Shown: positions 8,637 to 17,677, counted from the first letter of the stretch. The stretch is DNA of 64,000 nucleotides from UBA6522 sp965221035 (GCA_965221035.1 OZ244860.1:930001-994000); one strand, 5' to 3'. A program made the numbers and translations. Notes: generated by a model not told the origin, from the sequence alone.

Positions 8637-9093
8637 GCCGTCCGCAAACCACGGCGAGTGTCCAGAACGCGATCGAACTGATCGCCAGCCCGGTTCCCAT
8701 CCGCGACACGGCTCCCGACGCCTGCCATGCGTCGGCTTCCTGACGCAGCACGCGCTGGGTCAGATGAAGATTGGCGATTCCCAGGATGACGAACGTGATC
8801 TTGAACAGGAAAGGGGCGCTGGTGACGTAAAACGTCGCCTGCGCCATGAACAACGAAAGCCCGGAAAACACGTTGACGGTAATCCCGACCCAGCCGAAGG
8901 CCAGCAACGGGCTCAGACCGGTAAACGGAATCGGCTTGAAAAATCCGAGCATGCGCAGGTTGATCGCGAACATGATGCCGACAATGGCCGCAAGGCCGAG
9001 CGCGTGCATGGACAGCATCAGCGGCCAACCCAGCAGTCCGGCGACGATCCACTCGGAATAGGCCGTGCCCTCCAACCAGCTTAGAAAGCCCAT
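8620..9093 (-). CDS. Small multi-pass membrane protein (DUF6644-like)
   Basis: A 157-residue integral membrane protein with about four spans (approximately residues 17-40, 66-88, 95-110 and 133-153). The segment GWPLMLSMHALGLAAIVGIMFAINLRMLGF has a membrane-embedded His and a trailing L-R-M-L-G, a pattern I associate with DUF6644; the family name is from memory and not verified. A GGAG ribosome site stands 6 nt upstream of the ATG. It is the last of three tightly packed minus-strand genes after a 311-residue membrane protein and a 35-residue peptide. The C-terminal half of that 311-residue protein carries the same H-F/A-L-G and L-R-V-L-G pattern, so the two are probably related subunits of one membrane complex. 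The conserved His could ligate heme, which is inference. Confidence 0.7.
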   Translation of the reverse strand: MGFLSWLEGTAYSEWIVAGLLGWPLMLSMHALGLAAIVGIMFAINLRMLGFFKPIPFTGLSPLLAFGWVGITVNVFSGLSLFMAQATFYVTSAPFLFKITFVILGIANLHLTQRVLRQEADAWQASGAVSRMGTGLAISSIAFWTLAVVCGRLIAYL

Positions 9094-9105
9094 AACATCT
9101 CCAGG

Positions 9106-9213
9106 TTAACCGCTATCTTTTGCGTCAGCTTCCGAGTCGATGACGTAGGTCAGGACAAGGACGACCACCAGAGCCGAGACAACGATGGACAGCGCGACAA
9201 AGAAACCACCCAT
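9106..9213 (-). CDS. 35-residue single-span membrane micropeptide
   Basis: The frame encodes MGGFFVALSIVVSALVVVLV followed by a short tail LTYVIDSEADAKDSG. It is a single hydrophobic helix with a short acidic C-terminal tail, like known small subunits of respiratory complexes. It starts three bases after the stop of the 311-residue membrane protein and ends 12 bases before the start of the next gene. A ribosome-site-like GGAGG (9229-9225) lies inside the end of the upstream gene, about 11 nt before the ATG. Because the spacing is operon-like on both sides and the composition is so clearly transmembrane, I think it is a real gene. Function is unknown; a stabilising subunit of a complex formed with its neighbours is the simplest idea. 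Confidence 0.6.
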   Translation of the reverse strand: MGGFFVALSIVVSALVVVLVLTYVIDSEADAKDSG

Positions 9214-9216
9214 GGC

Positions 9217-10152
9217 CTAGCCTCCTTCCCCGTAGTAGGGCAACAATCGGCCGAAGACCAGCACGGCGGCCCACGAGACCATGGTCAAGGCCGCCATGAC
9301 CTTGGCCCTCGGCGGCGCGTCCTGATCCGACTTGACGGCCCAGATATCGTCGAAAATCGTGAAGTAGACGATGGCCAGACCACCGATCAGCAGCCAGATG
9401 ATCTTCGGGGGGAACCCATCCATGGCGACGTAACGGCCCGAGTCGGCGATGAAGAAGAACATCCCCGTGACGATGTTGACCAGCAGCGCCAATGCGCCCA
9501 GCGGCAGCAGTCTGTGCACTGCGGAGTACGGCACGTTCCTGGCGACTCCGAGCACGCGCAGCCCGACCAGCAACACCACACCGAAGAGAACCGCCATGCC
9601 GACGAAGTGCGCCGCCTCCATGGAGGGCCAGGCCCAGATGAAGCTCTGGATGGCCGATTCGATCCAGCCCGTCAACCCGGTGGGTTCGGCCATCACGCCC
9701 TCGCGCAGCTCCGGCCGCAGGATGGTACCGCCGAGACTGCCGGTTTCGATGATCGTCAGCAGCGACACCAGCCCCAGCGCCACCACCGCGTAGAATCCCG
9801 CATTGGACGCGCGTCCAAACCGGCGCTCCCGCCACAGCACGAGCCACGAAACGGTGCCGGTCAACCCCAGGAACACGAATGTCAGCAACGCGGCGTCGCG
9901 GTGTGCGTCCAGTAGCTGGACGGACATGTCCGGCCGGCCCTGATAGGCCCAGCTGGCGGCCGAGCCGGTGATGTAGGTGGGTATCGCCAGAAGTCCCAGG
10001 ACCACGAACAGGATCAGGCTGACCCTGCGCATGCCGTCGTTCTTCATGTAGGCCGAGGCGATCAGCAGCCCCAGCACGAACAGGCTCCCGATCAACGGGA
10101 AGTGGTTCAACACGATGTGCAGGTGCGGGCCGGTACTGGGGAATACGTCCAT
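9217..10152 (-). CDS. Multi-pass membrane protein (DUF2231-like N-half, DUF6644-like C-half)
   Basis: A 311-residue membrane protein with about eight spans. The N-terminal segment PHLHIVLNHFPLIGSLFVLG has closely spaced histidines at the membrane edge, similar to DUF2231 proteins, and another AHRDAALLTF helix follows near residue 84. The C-half, from about residue 175, has MEAAHFVGMAVLFGVVLLVG with L-R-V-L-G, then a LLPLGALALLVNIVTGMFFF span and a WLLIGGLAIVYFTIFD span, and resembles the 157-residue protein two genes downstream. The recurrent histidines make a heme-binding redox membrane protein plausible, but no family with known function was recognised. It leads a three-gene operon and is divergent from the dehydrogenase gene at 10261. 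Confidence 0.72.
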   Translation of the reverse strand: MDVFPSTGPHLHIVLNHFPLIGSLFVLGLLIASAYMKNDGMRRVSLILFVVLGLLAIPTYITGSAASWAYQGRPDMSVQLLDAHRDAALLTFVFLGLTGTVSWLVLWRERRFGRASNAGFYAVVALGLVSLLTIIETGSLGGTILRPELREGVMAEPTGLTGWIESAIQSFIWAWPSMEAAHFVGMAVLFGVVLLVGLRVLGVARNVPYSAVHRLLPLGALALLVNIVTGMFFFIADSGRYVAMDGFPPKIIWLLIGGLAIVYFTIFDDIWAVKSDQDAPPRAKVMAALTMVSWAAVLVFGRLLPYYGEGG

Positions 10153-10260
10153 GGGGATTTTTTCTCTCTAGGAACGGCGTCAAACGGCGAACGACTCTAC
10201 AGTACGGGTATTGCCAATGCAATGTATGATGCGTTCCTTCTGGTTTACGGAGTATGAAGA

Positions 10261-11283
10261 ATGGTCAAGGTTCTGGTTGCCGGGTACGGCGTCATCGGCC
10301 AACGACTCGCCGACGGCGTGGCTCTGCAGGAAGACATGGAACTGGTGGGGGTTGTCGATGCGGCGCCCACGCTGACGGTGCAGGCGCTGCGTGACAGGGG
10401 CATGCCCTACAGGCTGTTCGCGGCCTACGACGAGGCCCGCGGTTCGCTGGAGGCGGCCGGAGTGCCGGTGGCCGGCACCATGGAGGAGATCCTGCCCGAC
10501 GTGGACGTTGTTCTCGATGCGGCGCCGGGAGGGATCGGCGCCAGGAACAAGGAACTGTATATCCGGCACGGCAACAAGGCCGTGTTCCAGGGCGGGGAGA
10601 AGGACGATGTCGCCGATGTCTTCTTTCATGGCTACGCCAACTACGAAAAGGGACTCAACGCCCAGTTTCTCAAGCTGACCTCCTGCAACACCACCGGACT
10701 GATCCGCACCATCGACTGCCTTGACCGCGGCCCCGGGGTGGAGCGCGTGGCCATCACCATTGTGCGGCGCGTGGCGGACCCGGGCGACTACCACCGGGGG
10801 ATCGTCAACGCGCTCAAGGTGGACAAGGCGCCGAATCACCAGGCGGTGGACCTGATGACGATCATGCCCCACGTGGACGCCACCGGGCTGCTGGTGCACA
10901 CACCCATCACCCATGGCCATTTCATATCCGTCCTCGCCACACCCACGCTGGACCTTTCGGTGGACGAGGCGAAGGAACTGTTCCACGCGCATGACCGCAT
11001 TCGCGTTGTGTCCACCGATGAAGGCTTCCTGGGCAATGCCTCCATTTTCAAGTACGCCCGCGACATGGGCTTCCCACGGGGGGACATTTACGAAGTCCCG
11101 GTTTGGGAAGACACCCTGGTGAAGTCCGGACGGGACATCCTGTTCGGTATCCACATCCCGCAGGAGTCGGTGACGATTCCCGAGTCCATCGACGGCGTGC
11201 GCGCGGCCATGGCCATGGAGACGGACCGGCTCAAGGCCGTTGGGGACACGAATCGGTATCTCGGCCTGCCCTACTGGAAGTGA
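10261..11283 (+). CDS. gap: Type II (archaeal-type) glyceraldehyde-3-phosphate dehydrogenase
   Basis: Converts glyceraldehyde-3-phosphate, phosphate and NAD(P)+ to 1,3-bisphosphoglycerate in the cytosol. The 340-residue length and the layout match the archaeal (type II) enzyme and not the usual bacterial GapA: a Rossmann opening VLVAGYGVIGQRLADGV (residues 4-20), then LDAAPGGIGARNKELY and the catalytic Cys in LTSCNTTGLIRT (Cys142), with the long C-terminal part carrying PITHGHF and GFLGNASIFKYARDMG. A GGAG ribosome site precedes the ATG. The phosphoglycerate kinase gene follows after 67 bp on the same strand and is also archaeal in type, so the two form one lower-glycolysis or gluconeogenesis unit. 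Cofactor preference is not clear from the sequence. Confidence 0.9.
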   Translation: MVKVLVAGYGVIGQRLADGVALQEDMELVGVVDAAPTLTVQALRDRGMPYRLFAAYDEARGSLEAAGVPVAGTMEEILPDVDVVLDAAPGGIGARNKELYIRHGNKAVFQGGEKDDVADVFFHGYANYEKGLNAQFLKLTSCNTTGLIRTIDCLDRGPGVERVAITIVRRVADPGDYHRGIVNALKVDKAPNHQAVDLMTIMPHVDATGLLVHTPITHGHFISVLATPTLDLSVDEAKELFHAHDRIRVVSTDEGFLGNASIFKYARDMGFPRGDIYEVPVWEDTLVKSGRDILFGIHIPQESVTIPESIDGVRAAMAMETDRLKAVGDTNRYLGLPYWK

Positions 11284-11350
11284 TCCGGGACCGGGACTGC
11301 GATAGCGTGGCGAAAGCGCCCGCTGGCTCGCGGCGCATCGGGAGACACCC

Positions 11351-12601
11351 GTGGCGAACATGATCCCCCTGGACCGTTTCTCCTATGACGGCAAGACCGT
11401 CCTGCTGAGGGTGGACATCAATTCGCCCATCGATGCAGGGACCGGACGCATCGTCAACGAGAACCGCATCCGCAAGAGCCTCCCCACCATCCGGCACCTG
11501 CTCCATGCCGGCGCCAGGCTCGCCCTGATCGCGCACCAGGGCGACACGCTGGACTACCAGAACCTGGTGCCCATGGCCGAGCACGCCGAAAGACTTGCCG
11601 GACACCTCGGCAGGCGCGTGGACTACATCGACGATGTGGCCGGGCCGGCGGCCCAGGATGCGGTGAAGTCACTGCGACCCGGGGAAGCCGTCCTGCTCGG
11701 CAACCTCCGCTACCTGAGCGAGGAAATTTCCACGTTCGAGAACGCGGTCAAGCTGCAACCGGACCAGATGCTGGACACCTACCTGGTGCGCGGTCTGGCG
11801 CCGCTGGTCGACTACTACGTCAACGACGCCTTCGCCGCGGCCCACCGCAATGCGCCTTCCATGGTGGCCTTCCAGGAACTCAAGCCCACCGCGGCCGGCC
11901 TGTTGCTGGCGGATGAAGTCGCCGCACTGGACCGCGTGATGCGCTCACCCGAGCACCCCTGCGTGTTCGTGCTGGGGGGCGCGAAGATTTCCGACGCCTT
12001 CGGAATGATGGAACCGGTGCTCGCGTCCGGCACCGCCGACCGCATACTGACCTGCGGAATCACGGGGGTAGTGATGCTTCTGGCGAGCGGCCGCCGCCTG
12101 GGCAATCGGCAGGAGGACTTTCTCGCGGATCGGGGCCTGGACACATTTGTCGACCCGGCCCGGGAGTACCTTCGCGAGTATCCGGACCGGTTCGTCCTCC
12201 CCGAGGATCTGGCTTTTTCCTCGAACGGCGCTCGACAGGAAGTTCACGTGTCGGAACTGCCGGCGGAACACCTTTTTCTTGACATCGGGGCCGGCACGAT
12301 GGCGGCCTTCGCAACCGAACTGCTGGCGGCGAAGACCATTTTCGTCAACGGGCCGCCGGGCGTCTACGAGCAACCGGAATTCGCCGCGGGCACCCGCGCC
12401 ATCTGGCAAGCGGTGGCGGCATCGCCGGGCTATTCGGTGATCGGCGGCGGCGATACGGTCACGGCGGCGACCCGGTTCATCGAACTGGACCAGATCGACT
12501 ACGTGTGCACGGCCGGCGGCGCCATGGTGAGATATCTCTCCGGCATCCGGCTTCCCCTCATCGAGGCCATGGAGAAAGCGCACGCCCGTGACCGGGCATG
12601 A
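11351..12601 (+). CDS. pgk: Archaeal-type phosphoglycerate kinase
   Basis: Catalyses reversible phosphate transfer between 1,3-bisphosphoglycerate and ADP, the step following the preceding dehydrogenase. At 416 residues it has PGK landmarks in order: RVDINSP (20-26), YYVNDAFAAAHRNAPS (about 156-170), VLGGAKISD (207-215), FVNGPPGVYE (331-340) and VIGGGDTVTAA (363-373). The NGPPG variant and the AHQ segment (61-63) are archaeal-like; ordinary bacterial PGKs have NGPMG and SHLGRP. The usual RP of the latter motif is replaced by DT here (AHQGDTLDY). The start is a GTG with GGGAG six bases upstream; an in-frame ATG lies three codons later. It overlaps nothing and converges on the baeR-like gene with no gap. 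Confidence 0.9.
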   Translation: MANMIPLDRFSYDGKTVLLRVDINSPIDAGTGRIVNENRIRKSLPTIRHLLHAGARLALIAHQGDTLDYQNLVPMAEHAERLAGHLGRRVDYIDDVAGPAAQDAVKSLRPGEAVLLGNLRYLSEEISTFENAVKLQPDQMLDTYLVRGLAPLVDYYVNDAFAAAHRNAPSMVAFQELKPTAAGLLLADEVAALDRVMRSPEHPCVFVLGGAKISDAFGMMEPVLASGTADRILTCGITGVVMLLASGRRLGNRQEDFLADRGLDTFVDPAREYLREYPDRFVLPEDLAFSSNGARQEVHVSELPAEHLFLDIGAGTMAAFATELLAAKTIFVNGPPGVYEQPEFAAGTRAIWQAVAASPGYSVIGGGDTVTAATRFIELDQIDYVCTAGGAMVRYLSGIRLPLIEAMEKAHARDRA

Positions 12602-13300
12602 TCATTCCAGCTTGTATCCGACACCATAGACCGTACGAATCACTTCCTCGCTTGGCAGGAACTCCCGTATCTTGCGCCGCAGGTTCTTGATGTGGCTGTC
12701 CATTGTCCGGTCGCTTACGCTACGTCTGTCCCTGTAGATGCGGTCCATCAACTGGTTGCGGGAGAATACCCGGCCAGCGTGCCCGTGCAGCACGCCCAGC
12801 AGGCGGAATTCCACCGGAGTGAGGTCCAGCACATGGCCGTCGACATGGGCGCGGTGGCGCTCCCGGTCGACGACGATGCCAAGATACGCCCCGCCCCGAA
12901 CGTTCTGGGTTGCCACGCGGCGCATGATCGCATGTACCCGGGCGACCACCTCGCGCGGGCTGAACGGCTTGCAGATGTAGTCGTCGGCCCCGAGCTCGAG
13001 GCCCAGCAAGCGGTCGATCTCTTCCACCCGCGCGGTCACCATGACGATGGGGACAATGGAAAACTGGCGGATCTCTCGGCAGATCGACATGCCGTCCCTG
13101 CCCGGCAGCATGATGTCCAGCAGGATCAGCCTGGGATTGTGGTCGCGAACCCAGGGCACGACCTCGTCACCGTTGCCGATATGGTGCGTCGGATAGTGCG
13201 CCCGGGCCAGGTAGTCCACCAGTAGCCGCGCGATCTTCGGCTCGTCCTCGACCACCAGGACCCGGGAGCCGTTGACCACCTTGGCGTGCGGTTCGGTCAT
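12602..13300 (-). CDS. baeR: OmpR-family response regulator, BaeR-like
   Basis: Cytoplasmic DNA-binding response regulator of an envelope-stress type two-component system. Residues about 12-125 form the receiver with the acidic pair in VVEDEPKIARL, the phospho-acceptor Asp62 (LILLDIMLPGRDG) and Lys111 (DDYICKPFSPRE). Residues 135-232 form a winged-helix domain ending YGVGYKLE, with VEFRLLGVLHGHAGRVFSRNQLMDRIY and SHIKNLRRKI. The sequence style, including ICREIRQFS and VEEIDRLLGLELGADDY, resembles BaeR. The ATG overlaps the kinase stop by four bases (ATGA), so the pair is translationally coupled. The target genes are unknown; efflux genes usually near baeSR are not in this window. Confidence 0.88.
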   Translation of the reverse strand: MTEPHAKVVNGSRVLVVEDEPKIARLLVDYLARAHYPTHHIGNGDEVVPWVRDHNPRLILLDIMLPGRDGMSICREIRQFSIVPIVMVTARVEEIDRLLGLELGADDYICKPFSPREVVARVHAIMRRVATQNVRGGAYLGIVVDRERHRAHVDGHVLDLTPVEFRLLGVLHGHAGRVFSRNQLMDRIYRDRRSVSDRTMDSHIKNLRRKIREFLPSEEVIRTVYGVGYKLE

Positions 13301-14718
13301 TCCCCCGCGCGGACGGCCGCCGGCAACCGGACCACCAGTTTCAGCCCGCCCAGTGGCGACGGCGACGCGCTGATGCTTCCGCCCAGCGCGTGTGCGATCC
13401 GCTTGCAGATGGCCAGACCCAGCCCGGCCCCACCCGTCTGGCGCCCCCGTGAACCCTCCACGCGATACAGCCGCTCGAACAACCGGGGCAACGCGTCGGA
13501 CGGCACGTCGGGCGCGGAATCCTCGATACTGACCTCGATGTCCCCGCCCCGCCGTGCGCTGGCGACGCGGACGCGCCCGCCCCGGTCGGTGTAGCGGACC
13601 GTGTTCTCCAGCACGTTCGTGAACAGTTGCCCTAGCCGGTTGACATCGATCAACGCGTTCAGCGGGACCCTGGAGCAGTGCGTTTCCAATTCGAGCCCCG
13701 CACTGTCGAGGCGCGCCTCGAACAATTCCACCGTGTCGTCCAGCACCCGGCCCACATCGGCGATCTCCTTGCGGTAGCGCAGCGCACCCATGTCCGCAAC
13801 GGAGAGCTGGTATATGTCGTTGACGAGCTTGGTCAGGCGGTCGACCTCGCCGCTGAGCGACTTGCGCGTCGACTCGTCGAATGGCCGCACACCGTCCTCC
13901 ACGGCCTGCAATTCGCCGCGCAGAACGGATAGCGGCGTGCGCAACTCATGGGAAATGTCGGCGATCCATTGACGCTGCGCCTGCTGGTTTCGCTCCAGCG
14001 TCTCCGCAAGGACGTTGAAATTCCTGGCCAACCCGCCCAATTCGTCGGAGGATCGCACGGTGAGCCGTTCCGTGAAGCGCCCGTCGGCAAGCGCTTGCGT
14101 GCCGCGAGTCAGTCGGGAGATGGGCGAGACGATCTGCCTGGAGAATACCATCGCGAGGACACCCGCCAACGCCAGCGCGAACACCGTCGTACCGTAGATC
14201 CATCGGGTCTGTTGCCGCGAAAACTGCTGATCCAGGTCACGGGCCAGCGTGTCCAGGGGATTGAGGTGCAGGTTACCGACCACGACACCCTCAAAGACGA
14301 TTGGCTCAACACGTTGCGGTATTTCGCCTGGAGGCGGTCCGAACAGCCGGTCCCCCGCGGCGTCGAGCACGGCGATTCGCGGAGACACAGCCAGCGGGTC
14401 CCTGGAAACGGCGGAACCGTCGTGCGACGGCACGATTCGTCGCGACGACAAACCGCCGGAACCTGTCGTTCTGGGCGGGGACATGAGTTCCAGCCAGCGG
14501 TCCCGATCACTGCCGACGGATTCCCATCCGCCCTCGTCCCCATAGGCCTCGGCCAGCCTCAAGGCGAAATGGCGCAGCGTTTCGGCCTCGTTCTCGTTGA
14601 CGTAATTGAGAAACCCGCGATCAAAGCTCCAGCGCGTGATGCCGGCGGTCAGACCCAGCACCACCAGGGCCGTCAGCAGGAAGCCCAGGAATATTTTCTG
14701 TCCGATGCCGATGCGCAT
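13297..14718 (-). CDS. baeS: Sensor histidine kinase, BaeS-like
   Basis: Inner-membrane sensor kinase partner of the overlapping regulator. It has a first span at about residues 9-29, a periplasmic domain to about 172 (RWSFDRGFLNYVNENE at its start is typical of BaeS), a second span at 174-193, and a HAMP linker (194-246) beginning with FSRQIVSPISRLTRGTQALADG. The phospho-accepting His257 sits in ADISHELRTPLSVLRGEL, and the ATPase domain carries the N box (QLFTNVLENTVRYTDRGG), an unusual G1 region (VSIEDSAPDVP in place of the common DxGxG) and the G2 box (TGGAGLGLAICKRIAHALGG). The degenerate G1 box with SAP in place of GxG occurs in BaeS homologues too. Length 473 is normal. Confidence 0.88.
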   Translation of the reverse strand: MRIGIGQKIFLGFLLTALVVLGLTAGITRWSFDRGFLNYVNENEAETLRHFALRLAEAYGDEGGWESVGSDRDRWLELMSPPRTTGSGGLSSRRIVPSHDGSAVSRDPLAVSPRIAVLDAAGDRLFGPPPGEIPQRVEPIVFEGVVVGNLHLNPLDTLARDLDQQFSRQQTRWIYGTTVFALALAGVLAMVFSRQIVSPISRLTRGTQALADGRFTERLTVRSSDELGGLARNFNVLAETLERNQQAQRQWIADISHELRTPLSVLRGELQAVEDGVRPFDESTRKSLSGEVDRLTKLVNDIYQLSVADMGALRYRKEIADVGRVLDDTVELFEARLDSAGLELETHCSRVPLNALIDVNRLGQLFTNVLENTVRYTDRGGRVRVASARRGGDIEVSIEDSAPDVPSDALPRLFERLYRVEGSRGRQTGGAGLGLAICKRIAHALGGSISASPSPLGGLKLVVRLPAAVRAGE

Positions 14719-14962
14719 GACTCAGCCCTTAGCCGCCTTGCGAACTCCATTGCGACCGACCCTACCTCCGGTAATGGCGGCGCGACGAAACCTGACTGCA
14801 ACATAACACAACGTGAATCGAAGTCATTCTGCTGGATACAATCGAGCGACCTGTCTCCATAATCCCTGCACAATTCTTGGTTATGTTTCGTGCGTGGGAC
14901 TGGATTTCACGTTGTTTCGACGCTACAGATGCGGCAGGAATGGCGAAAACAGAGGGAATCAA

Positions 14963-17668
14963 ATGAATCGACTCGACCGAAGCATCATGTTGGGGATTGC
15001 GCTCGGCCTTTCCGTGAGCGCGCCGCTACCCGCCCAGGAGGCCGACGGCTTCCAGCTCGAGGAAATCATCGTCACCGCGCGGAAGCGGGAAGAGAGCCTG
15101 CAGGAGGTGCCGGTATCCATCAGTGTGCTCAGCGACAACCTGATCGAGGAAACCGGCATCCTGACACAGGAAGAGCTGTTCCAGCTGGTGCCAGGCATCT
15201 ACTACGACGAAGGTCCCGACCGCAACGCCGCATTCCCCAGCGTGCGCGGAGTCCAATCCAACGAAATCGCCACCAACCGCACCAAGGTCACGGCCTTTGT
15301 CGACGGCATGCCCATCCTGGGATCCCAAGGCTCCCTCGGATTCGGCAACCTGCAGCAGGTCGAGGTCTACCGCGGCCCGCAGAGCGCGGCCTTCGGCCGT
15401 TCGACGTTCGGCGGCGCCATCAACTACGTGACACGGGACCCGGGTGAAGAGTTCGAAGGCAACGTCAGCGCCGACGTGAACGGCTACGGACGCCGGTTGC
15501 TGCGCGCGGGCGTCTCCGGACCGATCAGCGACACCGTGGGCTTCATGGTCAATGCGGAATATGAAGACAGCACCGCCCCGGACGACTACCTCGCTACCAA
15601 CATCACCGGCGACAGCGTCCAGTACGGCGAGCGCAACACCGAGTCCGTCTCCGGCAAGCTCACGTTCTCGCCCACGGACAACCTGAACGTGGAGATGACG
15701 CTCAGCAACATCGTCACCTTCGACACGCCCGGCGTGCAGTACTACATCAGCGAGGAATCCCGCGACGCCTGTTTCGCCGGAAACGGTATCACCTACACGG
15801 GCATGGGCACCTCCCTGTACGTCGACGGCACCTACGACTGTCCCGACTGGAGCCAGGGCGCGCCGCTGTACCAGCAGAACGACCGTTCGCTGGTGCTGGC
15901 GCAAGCCTTCGACAACCCGGCGTATGCGGATCAGTTCCCGCAGTACCAGGGGCTCACGGCGCAGGAACAGGACGACCTGCTGTTCCTGGCGCGGTCGCAG
16001 TCGGTGTTCGGCGACTACTTCTCCGCCCACGACGAGCGCAGCCGCTTCTCCCTCCAGGCCGACTACCTCATGGACAACGGCCACGCGCTCCAGTTCACGG
16101 CCTTCACGGGCGATGAAACCTATATCCGCGGCGCCGATGGCAACCGCGATCCGAGCACGCCGATCACGTTCACCCGGTCCATGGGGGCCATGGGGGCACC
16201 ACCACCCCCCGGCAGCCCCGACTGGGTGCTGCAGGGCATGGGGCCCTTGGCCACCATCGGCACCATCATGTCCGACCCGACCGACATCGGCGAATCCTAT
16301 GCCGAGGTGCGTTGGGTGTCCCCGGCCGAGGACCGCCTGCGCTACGTGGCGGGAGTTTCCCACTACAGCTACGATTTTCTCACCACGCTGTATTTTGGCG
16401 GCTACGATGCCTTGGTCCGTGGGGACGAGGCGATTCAGCGCTATATATCGCTCACGGGCGACGACCCTTCGGTTCCCGACCAGCTGCTCGGCGAGTCGGC
16501 CTCCAACACCGCTGTTTTCTTCAACGCCACCTACGACGTCACCGGACGCCTCGCGGTTTCGATCGAGGGCCGCTATCAGAACGACGAGGTATCAGGCGAG
16601 GATACGATATCGGGGAATTCCGGCGCCGTGGACACCAGTGCGTTCGTGCCGAGGCTGTCATTCAACTACAACGTGAGCGAGGATACGTCATTCTATGGCC
16701 AGTTCGCCAGGGGCAACAACCCCGCCGGTGTCAACGTCGGCTTCTTCAATCCGGCATTGCAGGCCACACTTGCCGCGGCGAACGCCCTCTACGATGCGAC
16801 GGGTGGGGCCGAAGGCGTGGCGTACTCTCTTGACGACGTCATCAACTTCGACGAGGAACAACTCACGAATCTCGAATTCGGCTTCAAGGGCAGCGCGCTC
16901 GACGGCCGCCTGCAATATGCCACCGCCATTTATTTCATGGAATGGGAAGGCAACGTCGCGCCGCTGAATCTCTATTGGGGCGACCCGTCCCTGCCCCCGC
17001 CCCTGCGGGACCCGAACGAGGGCAACCGCACGTTTCTGAACCAGGGCGATCAGGAAATGAAGGGGGCGGAGTTCGAGGGCAACTTCCTGGTCACGGACAG
17101 CTTCAGTATCCGGGGTGCGATCGGGCTGCTCGACGCCAAGTACACCAACTTCTGCGATGTCAACATCGCGGCGAACAACGGATTGGGTCAGTACGCCGTG
17201 GCTACCGGCCGGGCAGTTACGTTCGAGACCGACGGCGATTTTGCTGCGTGCTACCGTGTGGACGGTCTGGATTCGCGTGAGCAACCCACGGTGACCGGAT
17301 CGGTCAGCCCGAGCTACCGGGGCGCCCTCGGCTCCGGCTTGAGCTGGAACGCGCGAGCGGACGTGCGCTTCGAATCGGATCAGTGGCTCGATTCGGCGAA
17401 TATCGCCAAGACTCCCGGTGTCGTCAGCGTCAACGCGTCCGCAGGTCTGACCGGCGACAACTGGCGCGCGACTCTGTACATCAACAATCTGCTGGACGAC
17501 GACACCCCGCGCCGACTGGCCTCCGGAGATGACGTGACCATCAATCCCGCGAGCCCCGGGAGCCTGGCGATCGCCGCCGCCGTCCCGTCTCCGGGACCGA
17601 TTGAAAACTGGCGGGTCACCCCGCGAGCGCCACGAACCGTCGGCCTGCGATTGAATTACGATTTCTGA
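14963..17668 (+). CDS. TonB-dependent outer-membrane receptor 1
   Basis: A 901-residue outer-membrane receptor that imports a ligand using TonB energy. The start at 14963 follows AGAGGGA and gives a signal peptide of about 26 residues (MNRLDRSIMLGIALGLSVSAPLPAQ). The plug begins with the TonB-box-like LEEIIVTARKREESLQEVP and continues with QVEVYRGPQSAAFGRSTFGGAINYVTRDP. The barrel fills the rest and ends LRLNYDF with the terminal aromatic used by the BAM machinery. The style (VTARKRE..LQEVPVSISV) is that of the large receptor group common in sphingomonads and marine gammaproteobacteria. The ligand cannot be deduced. It is convergent with the YncE-like lipoprotein gene nine bases away. Confidence 0.9.
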   Translation: MNRLDRSIMLGIALGLSVSAPLPAQEADGFQLEEIIVTARKREESLQEVPVSISVLSDNLIEETGILTQEELFQLVPGIYYDEGPDRNAAFPSVRGVQSNEIATNRTKVTAFVDGMPILGSQGSLGFGNLQQVEVYRGPQSAAFGRSTFGGAINYVTRDPGEEFEGNVSADVNGYGRRLLRAGVSGPISDTVGFMVNAEYEDSTAPDDYLATNITGDSVQYGERNTESVSGKLTFSPTDNLNVEMTLSNIVTFDTPGVQYYISEESRDACFAGNGITYTGMGTSLYVDGTYDCPDWSQGAPLYQQNDRSLVLAQAFDNPAYADQFPQYQGLTAQEQDDLLFLARSQSVFGDYFSAHDERSRFSLQADYLMDNGHALQFTAFTGDETYIRGADGNRDPSTPITFTRSMGAMGAPPPPGSPDWVLQGMGPLATIGTIMSDPTDIGESYAEVRWVSPAEDRLRYVAGVSHYSYDFLTTLYFGGYDALVRGDEAIQRYISLTGDDPSVPDQLLGESASNTAVFFNATYDVTGRLAVSIEGRYQNDEVSGEDTISGNSGAVDTSAFVPRLSFNYNVSEDTSFYGQFARGNNPAGVNVGFFNPALQATLAAANALYDATGGAEGVAYSLDDVINFDEEQLTNLEFGFKGSALDGRLQYATAIYFMEWEGNVAPLNLYWGDPSLPPPLRDPNEGNRTFLNQGDQEMKGAEFEGNFLVTDSFSIRGAIGLLDAKYTNFCDVNIAANNGLGQYAVATGRAVTFETDGDFAACYRVDGLDSREQPTVTGSVSPSYRGALGSGLSWNARADVRFESDQWLDSANIAKTPGVVSVNASAGLTGDNWRATLYINNLLDDDTPRRLASGDDVTINPASPGSLAIAAAVPSPGPIENWRVTPRAPRTVGLRLNYDF

Positions 17669-17677
17669 TCCGGTTGC

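Noticed and set aside
14813..14962. Upstream extension of TonB receptor 1
   Set aside because: The extension has no ribosome site and would place 50 residues before a clean signal peptide at 14963.
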